From the NCBI RefSeq assembly GCF_006569185.2, contig NZ_VIGC02000022.1, positions 1 through 64,000 of the forward strand: DNA of 64,000 nucleotides, written 5' to 3'. Of the stretch, positions 25,951 to 33,562 are shown in pieces. The notes under the pieces are model-generated. The model saw nothing but the letters and a program-made list of their open reading frames with translations, ran no database searches and had not been told where the DNA came from. The position numbers were made by a program, and so were the translations under genes. The stretch comes from Litorilinea aerophila. Lineage in GTDB: Bacteria > Chloroflexota > Anaerolineae > Caldilineales > Caldilineaceae. How positions within the stretch are numbered: position 1 is the stretch's first letter; each line of letters begins with the position of its first letter.

Positions 25951-27066
25951 TCAGGACCGTTGCAGCCGATCCAGGCGCCTGCGCAGGCCATACCGGGTTG
26001 GATACCGCTCGCGCAGCTCGGCAATCCGCGCCTGGAATTCGGCCGTGCGGCCCTGGTGGTCCGCCAGAGCCTGCAATTGGAAGAGCCGGTCGAGGGCTGC
26101 GTCGTAGGAGGCGCTCGTTTTCGCCTCGATAAGGGCCATTACCTCCTGCCAGATTGCGTCCTCCCGCGCGGCCAGGGCCTGCAACTCCTGGAGACGTTTC
26201 GCCTCCGCCTCTTCCCTGGCCCGCTGCTCTGCTTCCTGACGCAGTTGTTCGGCGCGCGCCTGGAGCTCGCCCCACGTGCGCCGGGGTCCCGGAGTCTCCG
26301 GGGCAGCGGTGCCCATAAGCTCCTGCAGGCGACGGTTGAACTTCACGGTGAGATGGGGCTCCCCGAGCGCCAGGCGGATGAGGAAGTCGTTGCGTTCTTC
26401 CGGCGAAAGGCGAGCGATGGCTTCTTCCACAGGGACGGCTGGACTCTGCCCCAGGGGCGGGCTGGCCTCCGCAGCCGCCTGGACCAGGTACTCGTCCAAC
26501 TGGAAGAACTCCATAAAACTCACCAGGGCCGGTGAGAGATCCTGCAGGCCAGATGGAACGGGCGGCTCCAGGACCTCCTCATGGGCCCAGTCCAGGTCAG
26601 CAGCGAGCAGCCAGGCCAGGTAGAGGAATCGATAGTCGCCAGCCAACAAGTCGTTGCGCAGTCTGCTCAAGATGCTGAGCCGGCCCTCACCTTCGACCCA
26701 TCCTCCCCACCTTTCGCCATCTTCATCCAACGGGGATATATCCAGGATCAAGGCATCGCCGCACGTCTTCAGCTGGACGTACTCATCCCACAGGTACGGC
26801 TCTATCTGATGGCAGGGCAACAGATCTCTGGGAAAGCGAAAGGCGAGCTGCCGGCTGCCCCAGCTGGACAGGTAGATGAAGGCGTCGAAGTAGCGGGCCA
26901 GCACCTGGAGGGGATCGTGCCTGAAGCCCCCTCCCCAGCTGTAGGTGACAACCGCCTGGGTTGCAGTGACGTCGATGTGGCTGGAGAGGGCGCCGACCTC
27001 GGCCTGCTCTTCGGGCGTGAGGGGCCGATCCAGGGCCTGCCATTCGTAGTACTGGTATTCGCTCAT
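25951..27066 (-). CDS. conserved hypothetical protein with C-terminal coiled coil
   Basis: 371 aa, soluble. The N-terminal 230 residues are mixed alpha/beta (TQAVVTYSWGGGFRHDPLQVLARYFDAFIYLSSWG). Residues about 265-345 are Arg/Glu/Ala-rich and predicted coiled coil (RAEQLRQEAEQRAREEAEAK). I do not recognise a named domain. The start at 27066 excludes an upstream extension that runs into the double-hairpin repeat. It is 56 nt upstream of the nucleotidyltransferase on the same strand; no functional link is evident. Confidence 0.65.
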   Translation of the reverse strand: MSEYQYYEWQALDRPLTPEEQAEVGALSSHIDVTATQAVVTYSWGGGFRHDPLQVLARYFDAFIYLSSWGSRQLAFRFPRDLLPCHQIEPYLWDEYVQLKTCGDALILDISPLDEDGERWGGWVEGEGRLSILSRLRNDLLAGDYRFLYLAWLLAADLDWAHEEVLEPPVPSGLQDLSPALVSFMEFFQLDEYLVQAAAEASPPLGQSPAVPVEEAIARLSPEERNDFLIRLALGEPHLTVKFNRRLQELMGTAAPETPGPRRTWGELQARAEQLRQEAEQRAREEAEAKRLQELQALAAREDAIWQEVMALIEAKTSASYDAALDRLFQLQALADHQGRTAEFQARIAELRERYPTRYGLRRRLDRLQRS

Positions 27067-27130
27067 GGACGTCTTTACAGTTCCAGTTATACCGACTGTC
27101 TCATCAAACTGTCTCATCAAAAGGTATCGC

Positions 27131-27179
27131 AGGTCACGTTTCTATACGTGACCGCTGGTCCGGTATGGAAACTGGACCT
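27131..27179. repeat. 49-bp double-hairpin repeat, copy 1
   Basis: Stem 1 GGTCACGT/ACGTGACC (27132-27139, 27146-27153) and stem 2 GTCCGGT/ACTGGAC (27158-27164, 27171-27177, with one G-T wobble). About 45 of 49 positions match the copy at 33478-33526. It lies between two co-oriented minus-strand genes. Confidence 0.7.
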
Positions 27180-27213
27180 ACGAAATCGTGAGCGCCACAG
27201 AGATGGCCCGGGC

Positions 27214-27543
27214 TTACCCCTGGCCGGGGAGTGAGGCTGCCACCCGCTCCTGGATCTCCGGCGTGAAGCCGGCCAGCTCCTCGTCGGTAATGAGGCCATA
27301 CCGGTGCCACAGCGAGAGGAGAAAGAAGCCCTGGGAGCGGCGCCAGTTGTCGAAACAGTCGGCGACCACCCGGTCCTGCTCCCGCAGGTGCTGATAGAGA
27401 TCCAGGTAGGCGCGATGGCTCCCCCTGTCCGCCGCGCTGGCGATGATGGCCTCGGCTTCCTGCAGGATGCGCCGGCAGAGCCGGTCCAATGCCAGGGGCC
27501 GGAGGCGGGAAAGATGCTTCCAGTCCGATTCGGGTAAGTTCAT
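27214..27543 (-). CDS. small conserved hypothetical protein
   Basis: 109 aa, helical and soluble, beginning MNLPESDWKHLSRLRPLALDRLCRRIL. The LPExDWKxLxxLxPxALxRxC opening is a pattern I recall from small uncharacterised bacterial proteins; no domain or active site is visible. ATG 27543 is preceded by a GGA-rich stretch, and a consensus promoter (27649-27676) lies about 105 nt upstream. Monocistronic; function unknown. Confidence 0.7.
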   Translation of the reverse strand: MNLPESDWKHLSRLRPLALDRLCRRILQEAEAIIASAADRGSHRAYLDLYQHLREQDRVVADCFDNWRRSQGFFLLSLWHRYGLITDEELAGFTPEIQERVAASLPGQG

Positions 27544-27596
27544 GGAATCCTCCGTTTTGATTTCGGTTTGGCCAGTGCCGGGTGCCGCTTCCCCCA

Positions 27597-27624
27597 TGTC
27601 CTGGGAGCTGTGTCCTGGGAGCTG
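27597..27624 (+). repeat. 14-bp tandem duplication
   Basis: TGTCCTGGGAGCTG occurs twice head-to-tail in the leader of the minus-strand small hypothetical gene. Confidence 0.6.
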
Positions 27625-27648
27625 TGGCTATGGGGCGATGCACCTGTG

Positions 27649-27676
27649 AGTATAGGCGATTCAAAGGGGATGTCAA
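27649..27676 (-). promoter_or_regulatory. consensus sigma-70-type promoter of the 109-aa protein gene
   Basis: On the minus strand a perfect TTGACA (27671-27676), a 16-nt spacer and TATACT (27649-27654). It is back-to-back with the promoter of the ABC-2 permease. Confidence 0.65.
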
Positions 27677-27707
27677 ACAGGTCTGGCGTCCGCCATTCCC
27701 AGGGGCT

Positions 27708-27718
27708 TGTGCTATACT
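27708..27718 (+). promoter_or_regulatory. extended -10 promoter giving a leaderless permease mRNA
   Basis: TGCTATACT (TATACT at 27713-27718) has the TGn extension and no recognisable -35. The permease ATG is only 7 nt downstream, with no ribosome-binding site between, so transcription would start at or next to the start codon. Confidence 0.5.
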
Positions 27719-27724
27719 ACCCCT

Positions 27725-28510
27725 ATGGATCTGATGCGCCTCGTTGTGACCTTCATTCGCCTGGGCATCCTGAACGAACTCCAGTACCGGGCCAACTTTT
27801 GGGTCCAGCTCCTGCGCTCCGTGCTGGGCATGGTCACCGCCGTGGGGGGGCTGGCGGTGGTCTTCCAACACACGGACACCCTGGCCGGCTGGCGCCCGGC
27901 AGAGTTGCTGGCCCTGGTGGGCATCTACTTCATCATGGGTGGCTTTATCAACACCGTCATCCAGCCCAGCATGGAGGCCTTCCTGGAGGATATCCGCCGG
28001 GGGACCCTGGACTTCGTCCTCACCAAGCCGGCGGACGCCCAGCTCCTGATCAGCCTGCGGCGCCTCTCCCTCTGGAGCACCTTCGACCTGGTGTTGGGCG
28101 TGGCGGTGCTGGCCTACGCACTGGTGCAGGTGGGCTACCTGCTCTCGCCCCTGCAGATCCTGGCCTTTGTCCTGGCCCTGGGCGCCGGCGCGGTGATCGT
28201 CTACAGCTTCTGGCTCATCCTGGCCACCTTCGCCTTCTGGTTCATCCGCATCGAAAACATCCTGGTCATCTTCCAGAGCCTCTACCAGGCCGGCCGCTGG
28301 CCGGTGGGGATCTACCCGGATGTGTTGCGCTTCGTCCTGACCTTTCTGGTGCCGGTGGCCTTCGCGGTGACGGTGCCCGCCGAAGCCCTCATCGGGCGCC
28401 TGACCGGCCAGGTGCTGGCCACCGCGGTGGGCCTGGCGGTGGGCATCTTCGCCCTGGCCCGCTGGTTCTGGCGCCTGGGCCTCCGCCACTACGCCGGCGC
28501 CTCCGCGTGA
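27725..28510 (+). CDS. ABC-2-type transporter permease, partner subunits absent
   Basis: 261 aa with six hydrophobic helices and a cytoplasmic segment EDIRRGTLDFVLTKPADAQLLISLRR typical of the ABC-2 permease subfamily (also called DUF990 class) used for lipid, polysaccharide or drug export. These normally sit beside an ATPase and a second permease; none is adjacent here. The ATG at 27725 is favoured by homology-style length and the leaderless promoter. The substrate is unknown. A repeat cluster follows immediately. Confidence 0.8.
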   Translation: MDLMRLVVTFIRLGILNELQYRANFWVQLLRSVLGMVTAVGGLAVVFQHTDTLAGWRPAELLALVGIYFIMGGFINTVIQPSMEAFLEDIRRGTLDFVLTKPADAQLLISLRRLSLWSTFDLVLGVAVLAYALVQVGYLLSPLQILAFVLALGAGAVIVYSFWLILATFAFWFIRIENILVIFQSLYQAGRWPVGIYPDVLRFVLTFLVPVAFAVTVPAEALIGRLTGQVLATAVGLAVGIFALARWFWRLGLRHYAGASA

Positions 28511-28534
28511 CGGGCCAACGGCCATCCCAACACA

Positions 28535-28747
28535 CCCATGTCCAGCGTACTCCGGGTCTCGGCGGTGTTTTTGCAGTAAAGTCATCTGTGGCTCCCCTGC
28601 AAAAAGGGCATTTTTGAACGCAAGGGCGCAAAGAAACGCAGGAGAGAATCACCCAAATCAGCGTTCATCTGCGTGGGTCAGCGTCCTCATTGGACCTTTT
28701 TGCAGCAGAGCCATATCTGTGAAATCTGTGGTTTCTATCGTGGAGTC
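28535..28747 (+). repeat. compound MITE-like repeat cluster, including 127-bp copy C
   Basis: Three pieces in series. A right-end fragment of the copy-B type (about 28535-28584, GGCGGTGTT...AAGTCAT) is followed by a complete 127-bp element, copy C (28588-28714), with about 20-bp imperfect inverted ends (GTGGCTCccCTGCAAAAAGG against CCTTTTTGCAGcaGAGCCAT). A right-end fragment of the copy-E type (about 28715-28747) ends in GTGGAGTCAT. The last piece supplies the ribosome-binding site and overlaps the start of nudC. No ORF lies inside. Confidence 0.7.
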
Positions 28748-29656
28748 ATGAGCATGTATCTATCGGTCAACGATCTCAGCGCCGCGCCCTTTGAGCCCGG
28801 GGTGACGCCACCGGACCCGCTGGTCGGGGCGGCGGCCTGCTGGTTCCTCTTCCGGGGGGACCAACTGCTGGTCCAGGACGTCCAGGCCGGGCACTTCCCC
28901 CTCCCCCTGCTGCCGGACTGCCAACGCCTGGGCATTTCCCCTGTGCGACAACACTACCTGGGCTTCCTGGACGGCGGCCCCAGCGCCAGGATACCCTGCT
29001 ATGTGGCGGAACTGGCGGAGGATGCCGCCGTGCCCCCGGGCTACCGGCTGGACGGCCTGCGCCAGCTCTACGAGCTGCTGGGCGAGCGCCTCTTCATGCT
29101 GGCCGGCCGGGCCATCCAGGTGCTGGAATGGGACCGGACCCACCAGTTCTGTGGGCGATGTGGCACGGCCATGGCGCCGGTCCCTGGGGAGCGGGCCAAG
29201 CGCTGCCCGAGCTGCGGCCTGACCCACTTCCCCCGCCTTTCCCCGGCCATCATCATCGCGGTGACCCGCCCCGGCCCCCAGGGCGAGGAGATCCTGCTGG
29301 CCCGCAACCACCGCTTTCCGCCTGGCCGCTACAGCGTCATCGCCGGCTTTGTGGAGCCAGGCGAAACCCTGGAGGAGTGTGCCCGGCGGGAGGTGCGGGA
29401 GGAAGTGGGCATCGAGATCCGGGAGATCCGATACTTCGGCAGCCAGCCCTGGCCCTTCCCCAACTCCCTCATGATCGGCTTCACCGCCACCTATGCCGGC
29501 GGGGAGATCCGGCTGGAGGACAGCGAAATTGCCCAGGCGGACTGGTTCACCGCCGACAACCTGCCCCAGCTCCCCCCCAAAATGAGCATCGCCCGCCGCC
29601 TGATCGACGCCTTTGTGGCCCGACAGGCCACCGGTGTCGCCGGCCAAAACCGCTAA
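28748..29656 (+). CDS. nudC: NAD(+) diphosphatase (Nudix)
   Basis: 302 aa. An N-terminal NudC-like domain, then a four-Cys zinc ribbon (FCGRCG...RCPSCG, about residues 134-156), then a Nudix hydrolase domain with box GFVEPGETLEECARREVREEVGIEI and the NudC signature SQPWPFPNSLMIGF downstream. NudC hydrolyses NAD(H) to NMN and AMP and removes NAD caps from RNA. The start at 28748 uses GTGGAG, which belongs to a repeat remnant. It is followed after 15 nt by an alpha/beta hydrolase; the pair is bracketed by inverted 127-bp repeats. Confidence 0.93.
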   Translation: MSMYLSVNDLSAAPFEPGVTPPDPLVGAAACWFLFRGDQLLVQDVQAGHFPLPLLPDCQRLGISPVRQHYLGFLDGGPSARIPCYVAELAEDAAVPPGYRLDGLRQLYELLGERLFMLAGRAIQVLEWDRTHQFCGRCGTAMAPVPGERAKRCPSCGLTHFPRLSPAIIIAVTRPGPQGEEILLARNHRFPPGRYSVIAGFVEPGETLEECARREVREEVGIEIREIRYFGSQPWPFPNSLMIGFTATYAGGEIRLEDSEIAQADWFTADNLPQLPPKMSIARRLIDAFVARQATGVAGQNR

Positions 29657-29671
29657 AGAACGGGGCTTACC

Positions 29672-30448
29672 ATGACCACCACACTATCTATGACTACACG
29701 AACAAAAAGAGGGCGCCTCCTGCGCCTGGCCGCCGGCATCCTGCTCCTCCTCCTGGTGGGCGCCGCCCTCACCATCATCTGGGTGACCCAGACCCCCACC
29801 CTGCGCCCTGAAGCCCTGGCCGCCCTCCACTCCGACGAGCAGGTCCAGGTCCACGGCGGCCCCTGGTTCGTCTTCTGGCCCACCCACGGCACGCCGGACA
29901 CCGCCCTCATCTTTTACCCCGGCGGCCGGGTGGACTTCCGGGCCTACGCGCCGGCCGCCCACGCCATCGCCGCCCAGGGCTACCCGGTCATTATCGTGCC
30001 CATGCCCCTCAACCTGGCCGTTCTGGCCCCGAACAAGGCCAGCCAGGTCATGGCCGCCTATCCCCAGATCCACCGCTGGTTCCTGGCCGGCCACTCCCTG
30101 GGCGGCACCATGGCCGCCCGCTTCGTCCACCGCCACCCCGACGCCGTAGCCGGCCTCGTCCTCTGGGCAGCGTACCCGGCATCCGAAGACTCCCTGGCCG
30201 CCCTGGCGGAGCTGTCGGTAACCTCCATCTACGGCACCCGGGATGGCCTGGTCTCGGCGGACGAAATCCAGGCGTCCCGGGCCTTGCTTCCGCCGGACAC
30301 CGCCTTCATCCCCATCCCGGGCGGCAACCACACCCAGTTCGGCTGGTACGAGCTCCAGGCCGGGGACCAACCTGCCACCATCTCCTATGGGGAGCAGCAG
30401 GAGGCCGTGGTCCGGGCCACCCTGCAGGCCCTGCACAGCGGAATGTAG
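29672..30448 (+). CDS. membrane-anchored alpha/beta hydrolase
   Basis: 258 aa. An N-terminal signal anchor (residues about 13-35, LLRLAAGILLLLLVGAALTI) precedes an alpha/beta-hydrolase fold. Nucleophile Ser is in AGHSLGGTMAAR (about residue 146), with candidate acid Asp in YGTRDGL (about 190) and His in GGNHTQFGWY (about 216), giving a complete triad. It resembles the Chloroflexota/Actinomycetota 'alpha/beta family hydrolase' group of unknown substrate. The catalytic domain is probably outside the membrane. It lies 15 nt downstream of nudC. Confidence 0.82.
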   Translation: MTTTLSMTTRTKRGRLLRLAAGILLLLLVGAALTIIWVTQTPTLRPEALAALHSDEQVQVHGGPWFVFWPTHGTPDTALIFYPGGRVDFRAYAPAAHAIAAQGYPVIIVPMPLNLAVLAPNKASQVMAAYPQIHRWFLAGHSLGGTMAARFVHRHPDAVAGLVLWAAYPASEDSLAALAELSVTSIYGTRDGLVSADEIQASRALLPPDTAFIPIPGGNHTQFGWYELQAGDQPATISYGEQQEAVVRATLQALHSGM

Positions 30449-30652
30449 ATGATTTGCCCAGAATTTGCCCAGATTTTCCCCGCCAGAACGTAACCCACCA
30501 CACAGTCAAAAAGATTAATCGGGTCCATAATCTTCCCGATGCACGTTGCCAGGCCCAGAAACATCTTTGCCCATTGGACTGGAGCTACCGATTTCGCTCC
30601 ACAGATGGCAGGGAGGGCTCTGCGACAGGGTGCGTGAACCAATGCTCAATCA
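30449..30652. other. intergenic, no supported gene
   Basis: About 200 nt between the hydrolase gene and repeat copy D. A minus-strand frame here (IGKIMDPINLFDCVVGYVLAGKIWAN) looks mildly protein-like but runs into antisense of the hydrolase and has no clear start; I do not call it. Confidence 0.4.
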
Positions 30653-30779
30653 ATGGCTCTACTGCACAAAGGTCAAGTGAGGGCGCTGACCCACACAGAT
30701 GAACGCGGATTCGGGTGATTCTCTCCCGCGCTTCTTTGCGCCTTTGCATTCAAAAACGCCCTTTGTGCAGGGAAGTCAT
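30653..30779 (-). repeat. MITE-like dispersed repeat, copy D (127 bp, inverted relative to copy C)
   Basis: The reverse complement aligns along its whole 127 bp with copy C at 28588-28714, including GAGAGAATCACCC, GCGTTCATCTG and GGGTCAGCG. Its ends are inverted (TGCACAAAGG and CCTTTGTGCA). Together C and D flank nudC and the hydrolase in opposite orientation. Confidence 0.72.
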
Positions 30780-30782
30780 CAA

Positions 30783-30814
30783 TGATCAATCAAAGAAGTG
30801 ATCAATCAAAGAAG
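30783..30814 (+). repeat. 16-bp tandem duplication upstream of folB
   Basis: TGATCAATCAAAGAAG occurs twice head-to-tail (30783-30798, 30799-30814), directly after repeat copy D and 13 nt before folB. Confidence 0.7.
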
Positions 30815-30827
30815 GTGTCAGGTATCC

Positions 30828-31220
30828 ATGCAGCCTTTATCTGAACTCGACCGGATCCACATCCGGGATCTGTTGGTGCGGGGCATCGTCGGCATCAACC
30901 CCGACGAGCGCAAGAACCGCCAGGATATTCTCATCAATGCCACCCTGTGGGCGGACACCCGGGCCGCCGGCCGCAGCGACGACATCGCCGACACGGTCAA
31001 CTATCGCACAGTGGCCAAGGCCCTCATCGCCCACGTGGAAAGCGGCCAGCCCTTCCTGGTGGAAAAGCTGGCCGCAGACCTGGTCCGCCTCTGCCTGGAG
31101 GCCGACCCCCGAGTCCAGGCGGTGGAATTGACGGTGGAGAAGCCCGGCGCAGTCCGCTTTGCCCGCAGCGTGGGGTTGACCATTTTCCGCACCCGGGACG
31201 AGGTGTTGGGCAAGGGGTAG
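30828..31220 (+). CDS. folB: dihydroneopterin aldolase
   Basis: 130 aa, usual length. DRIHIRDLLVRGIVGINPDERKNRQDILINATLW is the FolB opening; VEKLAADLVRLCL and VELTVEKPGAVRFARSVGLTIFR complete the tunnelling-fold protein, with the conserved KPxA near the C-terminus. It converts 7,8-dihydroneopterin to 6-hydroxymethyl-dihydropterin and glycolaldehyde in folate synthesis. It lies 3 nt upstream of folK, with folE following, so three successive folate steps are clustered. Confidence 0.93.
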   Translation: MQPLSELDRIHIRDLLVRGIVGINPDERKNRQDILINATLWADTRAAGRSDDIADTVNYRTVAKALIAHVESGQPFLVEKLAADLVRLCLEADPRVQAVELTVEKPGAVRFARSVGLTIFRTRDEVLGKG

Positions 31221-31223
31221 GCC

Positions 31224-31706
31224 ATGGCCACAGCCCTGATCCTGGCCGGCAGCAATGTGGACCGGGAACGCAACCTGCCGGCCGCGCTGGACGCGCTCCG
31301 CCGCCTGCCCGGCCTCCGGGTTCAGGCCGTCAGCGCCATCCATGACACCCCAGCCATCGGGCCGGATGGCCGGCCCAGCGGCCAGCCCAATTTTCACAAC
31401 GTGGCCCTGCGGGTGGAAACAGAGCTGGGCTACCAACAGTTGCGCCAGCGCCTGCGGGAGGTGGAGGCCCGCCTGGGCCGGGTGCGCACCGAGGACAAGT
31501 TCGCGCCCCGCCCCATCGACCTGGACATCGTCTGGTACGCGCCGGACGACGGCGGGCCGCCTGTGGTCGACCCGGACCTGGCCCGGTACGCGCATGTGGT
31601 CCTCCCCCTGGCCGAGATCGCGCCAGACTGGCAGGACCCGACCACGGGCCACAGCCTCCAGGAGTTGGCCGCCCGCTTCCGCCCCACTGCCAGGCCAGCA
31701 GGCTGA
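31224..31706 (+). CDS. folK: 2-amino-4-hydroxy-6-hydroxymethyldihydropteridine diphosphokinase
   Basis: 160 aa. The HPPK pattern is complete: [27 protein letters not shown], and [12 protein letters not shown], which supplies the two Mg-binding Asp residues. It transfers pyrophosphate from ATP to 6-hydroxymethyl-dihydropterin, the product of FolB. It is tightly coupled to folB with a 3-nt gap. Confidence 0.95.
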   Translation: MATALILAGSNVDRERNLPAALDALRRLPGLRVQAVSAIHDTPAIGPDGRPSGQPNFHNVALRVETELGYQQLRQRLREVEARLGRVRTEDKFAPRPIDLDIVWYAPDDGGPPVVDPDLARYAHVVLPLAEIAPDWQDPTTGHSLQELAARFRPTARPAG

Positions 31707-31759
31707 GAACAGGGGTGGGTATCCACGACTCTATTGCAAAAATTATTGCGGAGGTATCG

Positions 31760-32434
31760 ATGATGAAACACGAGACAATCCTGCCCGTGAACGGGCATGC
31801 GGAAACCGTCGCCCAGTCCCAAAAGGTCCACGAGCCCGACGCCCCCACGGCCGCTGGCGAGGACAAGCCCTACGACCCGGTCCTGGCCGACCTGGTCCGC
31901 CAGATGCTGGTTCGGCTGGGCGAAGACCCGACACGGGAGGGGTTGGTGCGCACGCCCCAGCGGGTGGCCCGGGCCATGGGCTTCCTCACCAGCGGCTATC
32001 ACATCTCCCTGGACGAGGTGGTCAATGACGCCATTTTCCAGGACGACGGCGAGGAGATGGTCCTGGTGCGGGACATCGAGTTCTACTCCCTGTGCGAGCA
32101 CCACATGTTGCCCTTCTTCGGCAAGGTGCACATCGCCTATGTGCCCAACGGCAAGATCATCGGCTTGAGCAAGCTGGCCCGCATCGCCGACCTGTACGCG
32201 CGGCGGCTGCAGGTCCAGGAGCGGCTGACCAACCAGATTGCGGATGCCCTGGAGCAGGTGCTCGCCCCCCGGGGCGTGGCAGTGGTGGCAGAGGCAGTCC
32301 ACTTCTGCATGATGATGCGGGGGGTGCAGAAGCAGCACAGCGCCACCCTGACCCGGGCCATGCGGGGCGTCTTCAAGAGCGATGCCCAACTGCGCCGGGA
32401 GTTCATGGACGCTGTCGGGCAAAGGCAGGGCTGA
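31760..32434 (+). CDS. folE: GTP cyclohydrolase I
   Basis: 224 aa. Zinc ligands Cys112 and His115 ([12 protein letters not shown]) and Cys183 (HFCMMMRG), plus [23 protein letters not shown], define type I GTP cyclohydrolase, which makes dihydroneopterin triphosphate from GTP. The start at 31760 has GGAGG 5 nt upstream; ATG 31763 is possible. The first 35 residues are a low-similarity extension ([20 protein letters not shown]) ahead of the catalytic domain. It is last of the folB-K-E cluster. Confidence 0.94.
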   Translation: MMKHETILPVNGHAETVAQSQKVHEPDAPTAAGEDKPYDPVLADLVRQMLVRLGEDPTREGLVRTPQRVARAMGFLTSGYHISLDEVVNDAIFQDDGEEMVLVRDIEFYSLCEHHMLPFFGKVHIAYVPNGKIIGLSKLARIADLYARRLQVQERLTNQIADALEQVLAPRGVAVVAEAVHFCMMMRGVQKQHSATLTRAMRGVFKSDAQLRREFMDAVGQRQG

Positions 32435-32482
32435 TGGCAGGCGGCGTCCAGGTCGCCCAACGATCGCCGGTGGGCCAGGATG

Positions 32483-33400
32483 TCAAGGACGCGGGTAAGG
32501 TGGAATGAGCTCCCGGGCACCGGGAACCGCAGCCCCCAGGGCAGGCTGGGCCACCGCGGCCGGCGCCACCACGTGGGGCCGGGGCGCAGCCAGGTAGGCC
32601 TGGGCCGCCTCATAGCCGGCCTGGATCATCTCCCGGGTCTTGCTGAAATCCCGGAAGGAGATGCCCTGGAAGGCCGGGATGTGGATGTGGTGCAAATCAA
32701 TAGCCGTATCGCGGATGGCCCGGTCCAGATCCTGCAGGAGGGACTGGGCCATCATCGCGTTGATGGTGTGGCCGATGACTTCCAGCACCCCCTGGGCGGG
32801 CGTCAAAGGGCCGCCGCCGTAGCCGGCGTTGACCACGTAGACCTGGGTCGCGCCCTTGTCCATGGCCACGCTGGCAGCCACGTTGGCCAGCACGCCGCCA
32901 TCCACCAGCTGCAGGCCGTGATAGGCCACGGGCGGATGGATGGCCGGCACCGAGGCGCTGGCCAGCACCGCGTCCACCAGGGGAACGTTGCCGTCCTCGC
33001 CGAAGAGGAAGAGACGGCTGCTGAGGAGATCCACCGCGGTGACGTAGAGGGGAAGCTGCAGGTGGCCAAAGGTGGTGACCCCGGCCGGCAGCGCGTTGCG
33101 GATCAGGGTGCGCATGCCGTCGCTGCTGAAGAGGCTGTCCGCCCGCCGCCAGAGGCGCCAGGCCGCGCCCAGGATGCCGCCGGGGTAGATCACGTTGGCC
33201 GAGGCCTGCTGCCACAGGGCTTCCATGGCCTCCACCGTCTCCCGGCTCATCCCCCGGGCTGCCACGTAGCAGCCGTTGATGGCGCCTGCCGACGTCCCCA
33301 CAATAAAATCCGGTCGGATCTGGTGCTCCACCAGGGCCCGCAGCGCGCCCACTTCCACCGGACCCCGGTTCCCTGCACCACTCAAGACCAGCGCGATCAT
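32483..33400 (-). CDS. patatin-like phospholipase
   Basis: 305 aa. Oxyanion loop LSGAGNRGPVEVGAL (residues 6-20), nucleophile Ser37 in GTSAG, and catalytic Asp in LVDGGVLANV (about 167) form the Ser-Asp dyad of RssA/patatin acyl hydrolases. The start at 33400 is fixed by AAGGAGG 8 nt upstream. There is no signal peptide, so it is probably cytosolic or peripheral. It converges on folE; upstream is the double-hairpin repeat copy 2. A substrate lipid cannot be inferred. Confidence 0.88.
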   Translation of the reverse strand: MIALVLSGAGNRGPVEVGALRALVEHQIRPDFIVGTSAGAINGCYVAARGMSRETVEAMEALWQQASANVIYPGGILGAAWRLWRRADSLFSSDGMRTLIRNALPAGVTTFGHLQLPLYVTAVDLLSSRLFLFGEDGNVPLVDAVLASASVPAIHPPVAYHGLQLVDGGVLANVAASVAMDKGATQVYVVNAGYGGGPLTPAQGVLEVIGHTINAMMAQSLLQDLDRAIRDTAIDLHHIHIPAFQGISFRDFSKTREMIQAGYEAAQAYLAAPRPHVVAPAAVAQPALGAAVPGARELIPPYPRP

Positions 33401-33477
33401 TGGGCTTCCCTCCTTGTTTCGGTGTCTTTCCCCGCGCAGCCACGGTGAATGCCGATTGTCCGACCATGGGGCTTGGC

Positions 33478-33526
33478 AGGTCACGTTTCCATACGTGACC
33501 GCCTGTCCGGTATGGAAACCGGACCT
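33478..33526. repeat. 49-bp double-hairpin repeat, copy 2
   Basis: Stem 1 GGTCACGT/ACGTGACC and stem 2 GTCCGGT/ACCGGAC are both perfect; the second stem compensates the wobble seen in copy 1 (27131-27179). It sits about 78 nt upstream of the patatin start and 37 nt after the xdhC stop. Confidence 0.7.
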
Positions 33527-33562
33527 GCGGAGCTTGTCTGTGGAGGCATCAGCACGGTGAAA

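Noticed and set aside
30385-30642. Minus-strand small frame with IGKIMDPINLFDCVVGYVLAG
   Set aside because: Mildly protein-like but its end lies in antisense of the hydrolase and it lacks a clear start or ribosome-binding site.
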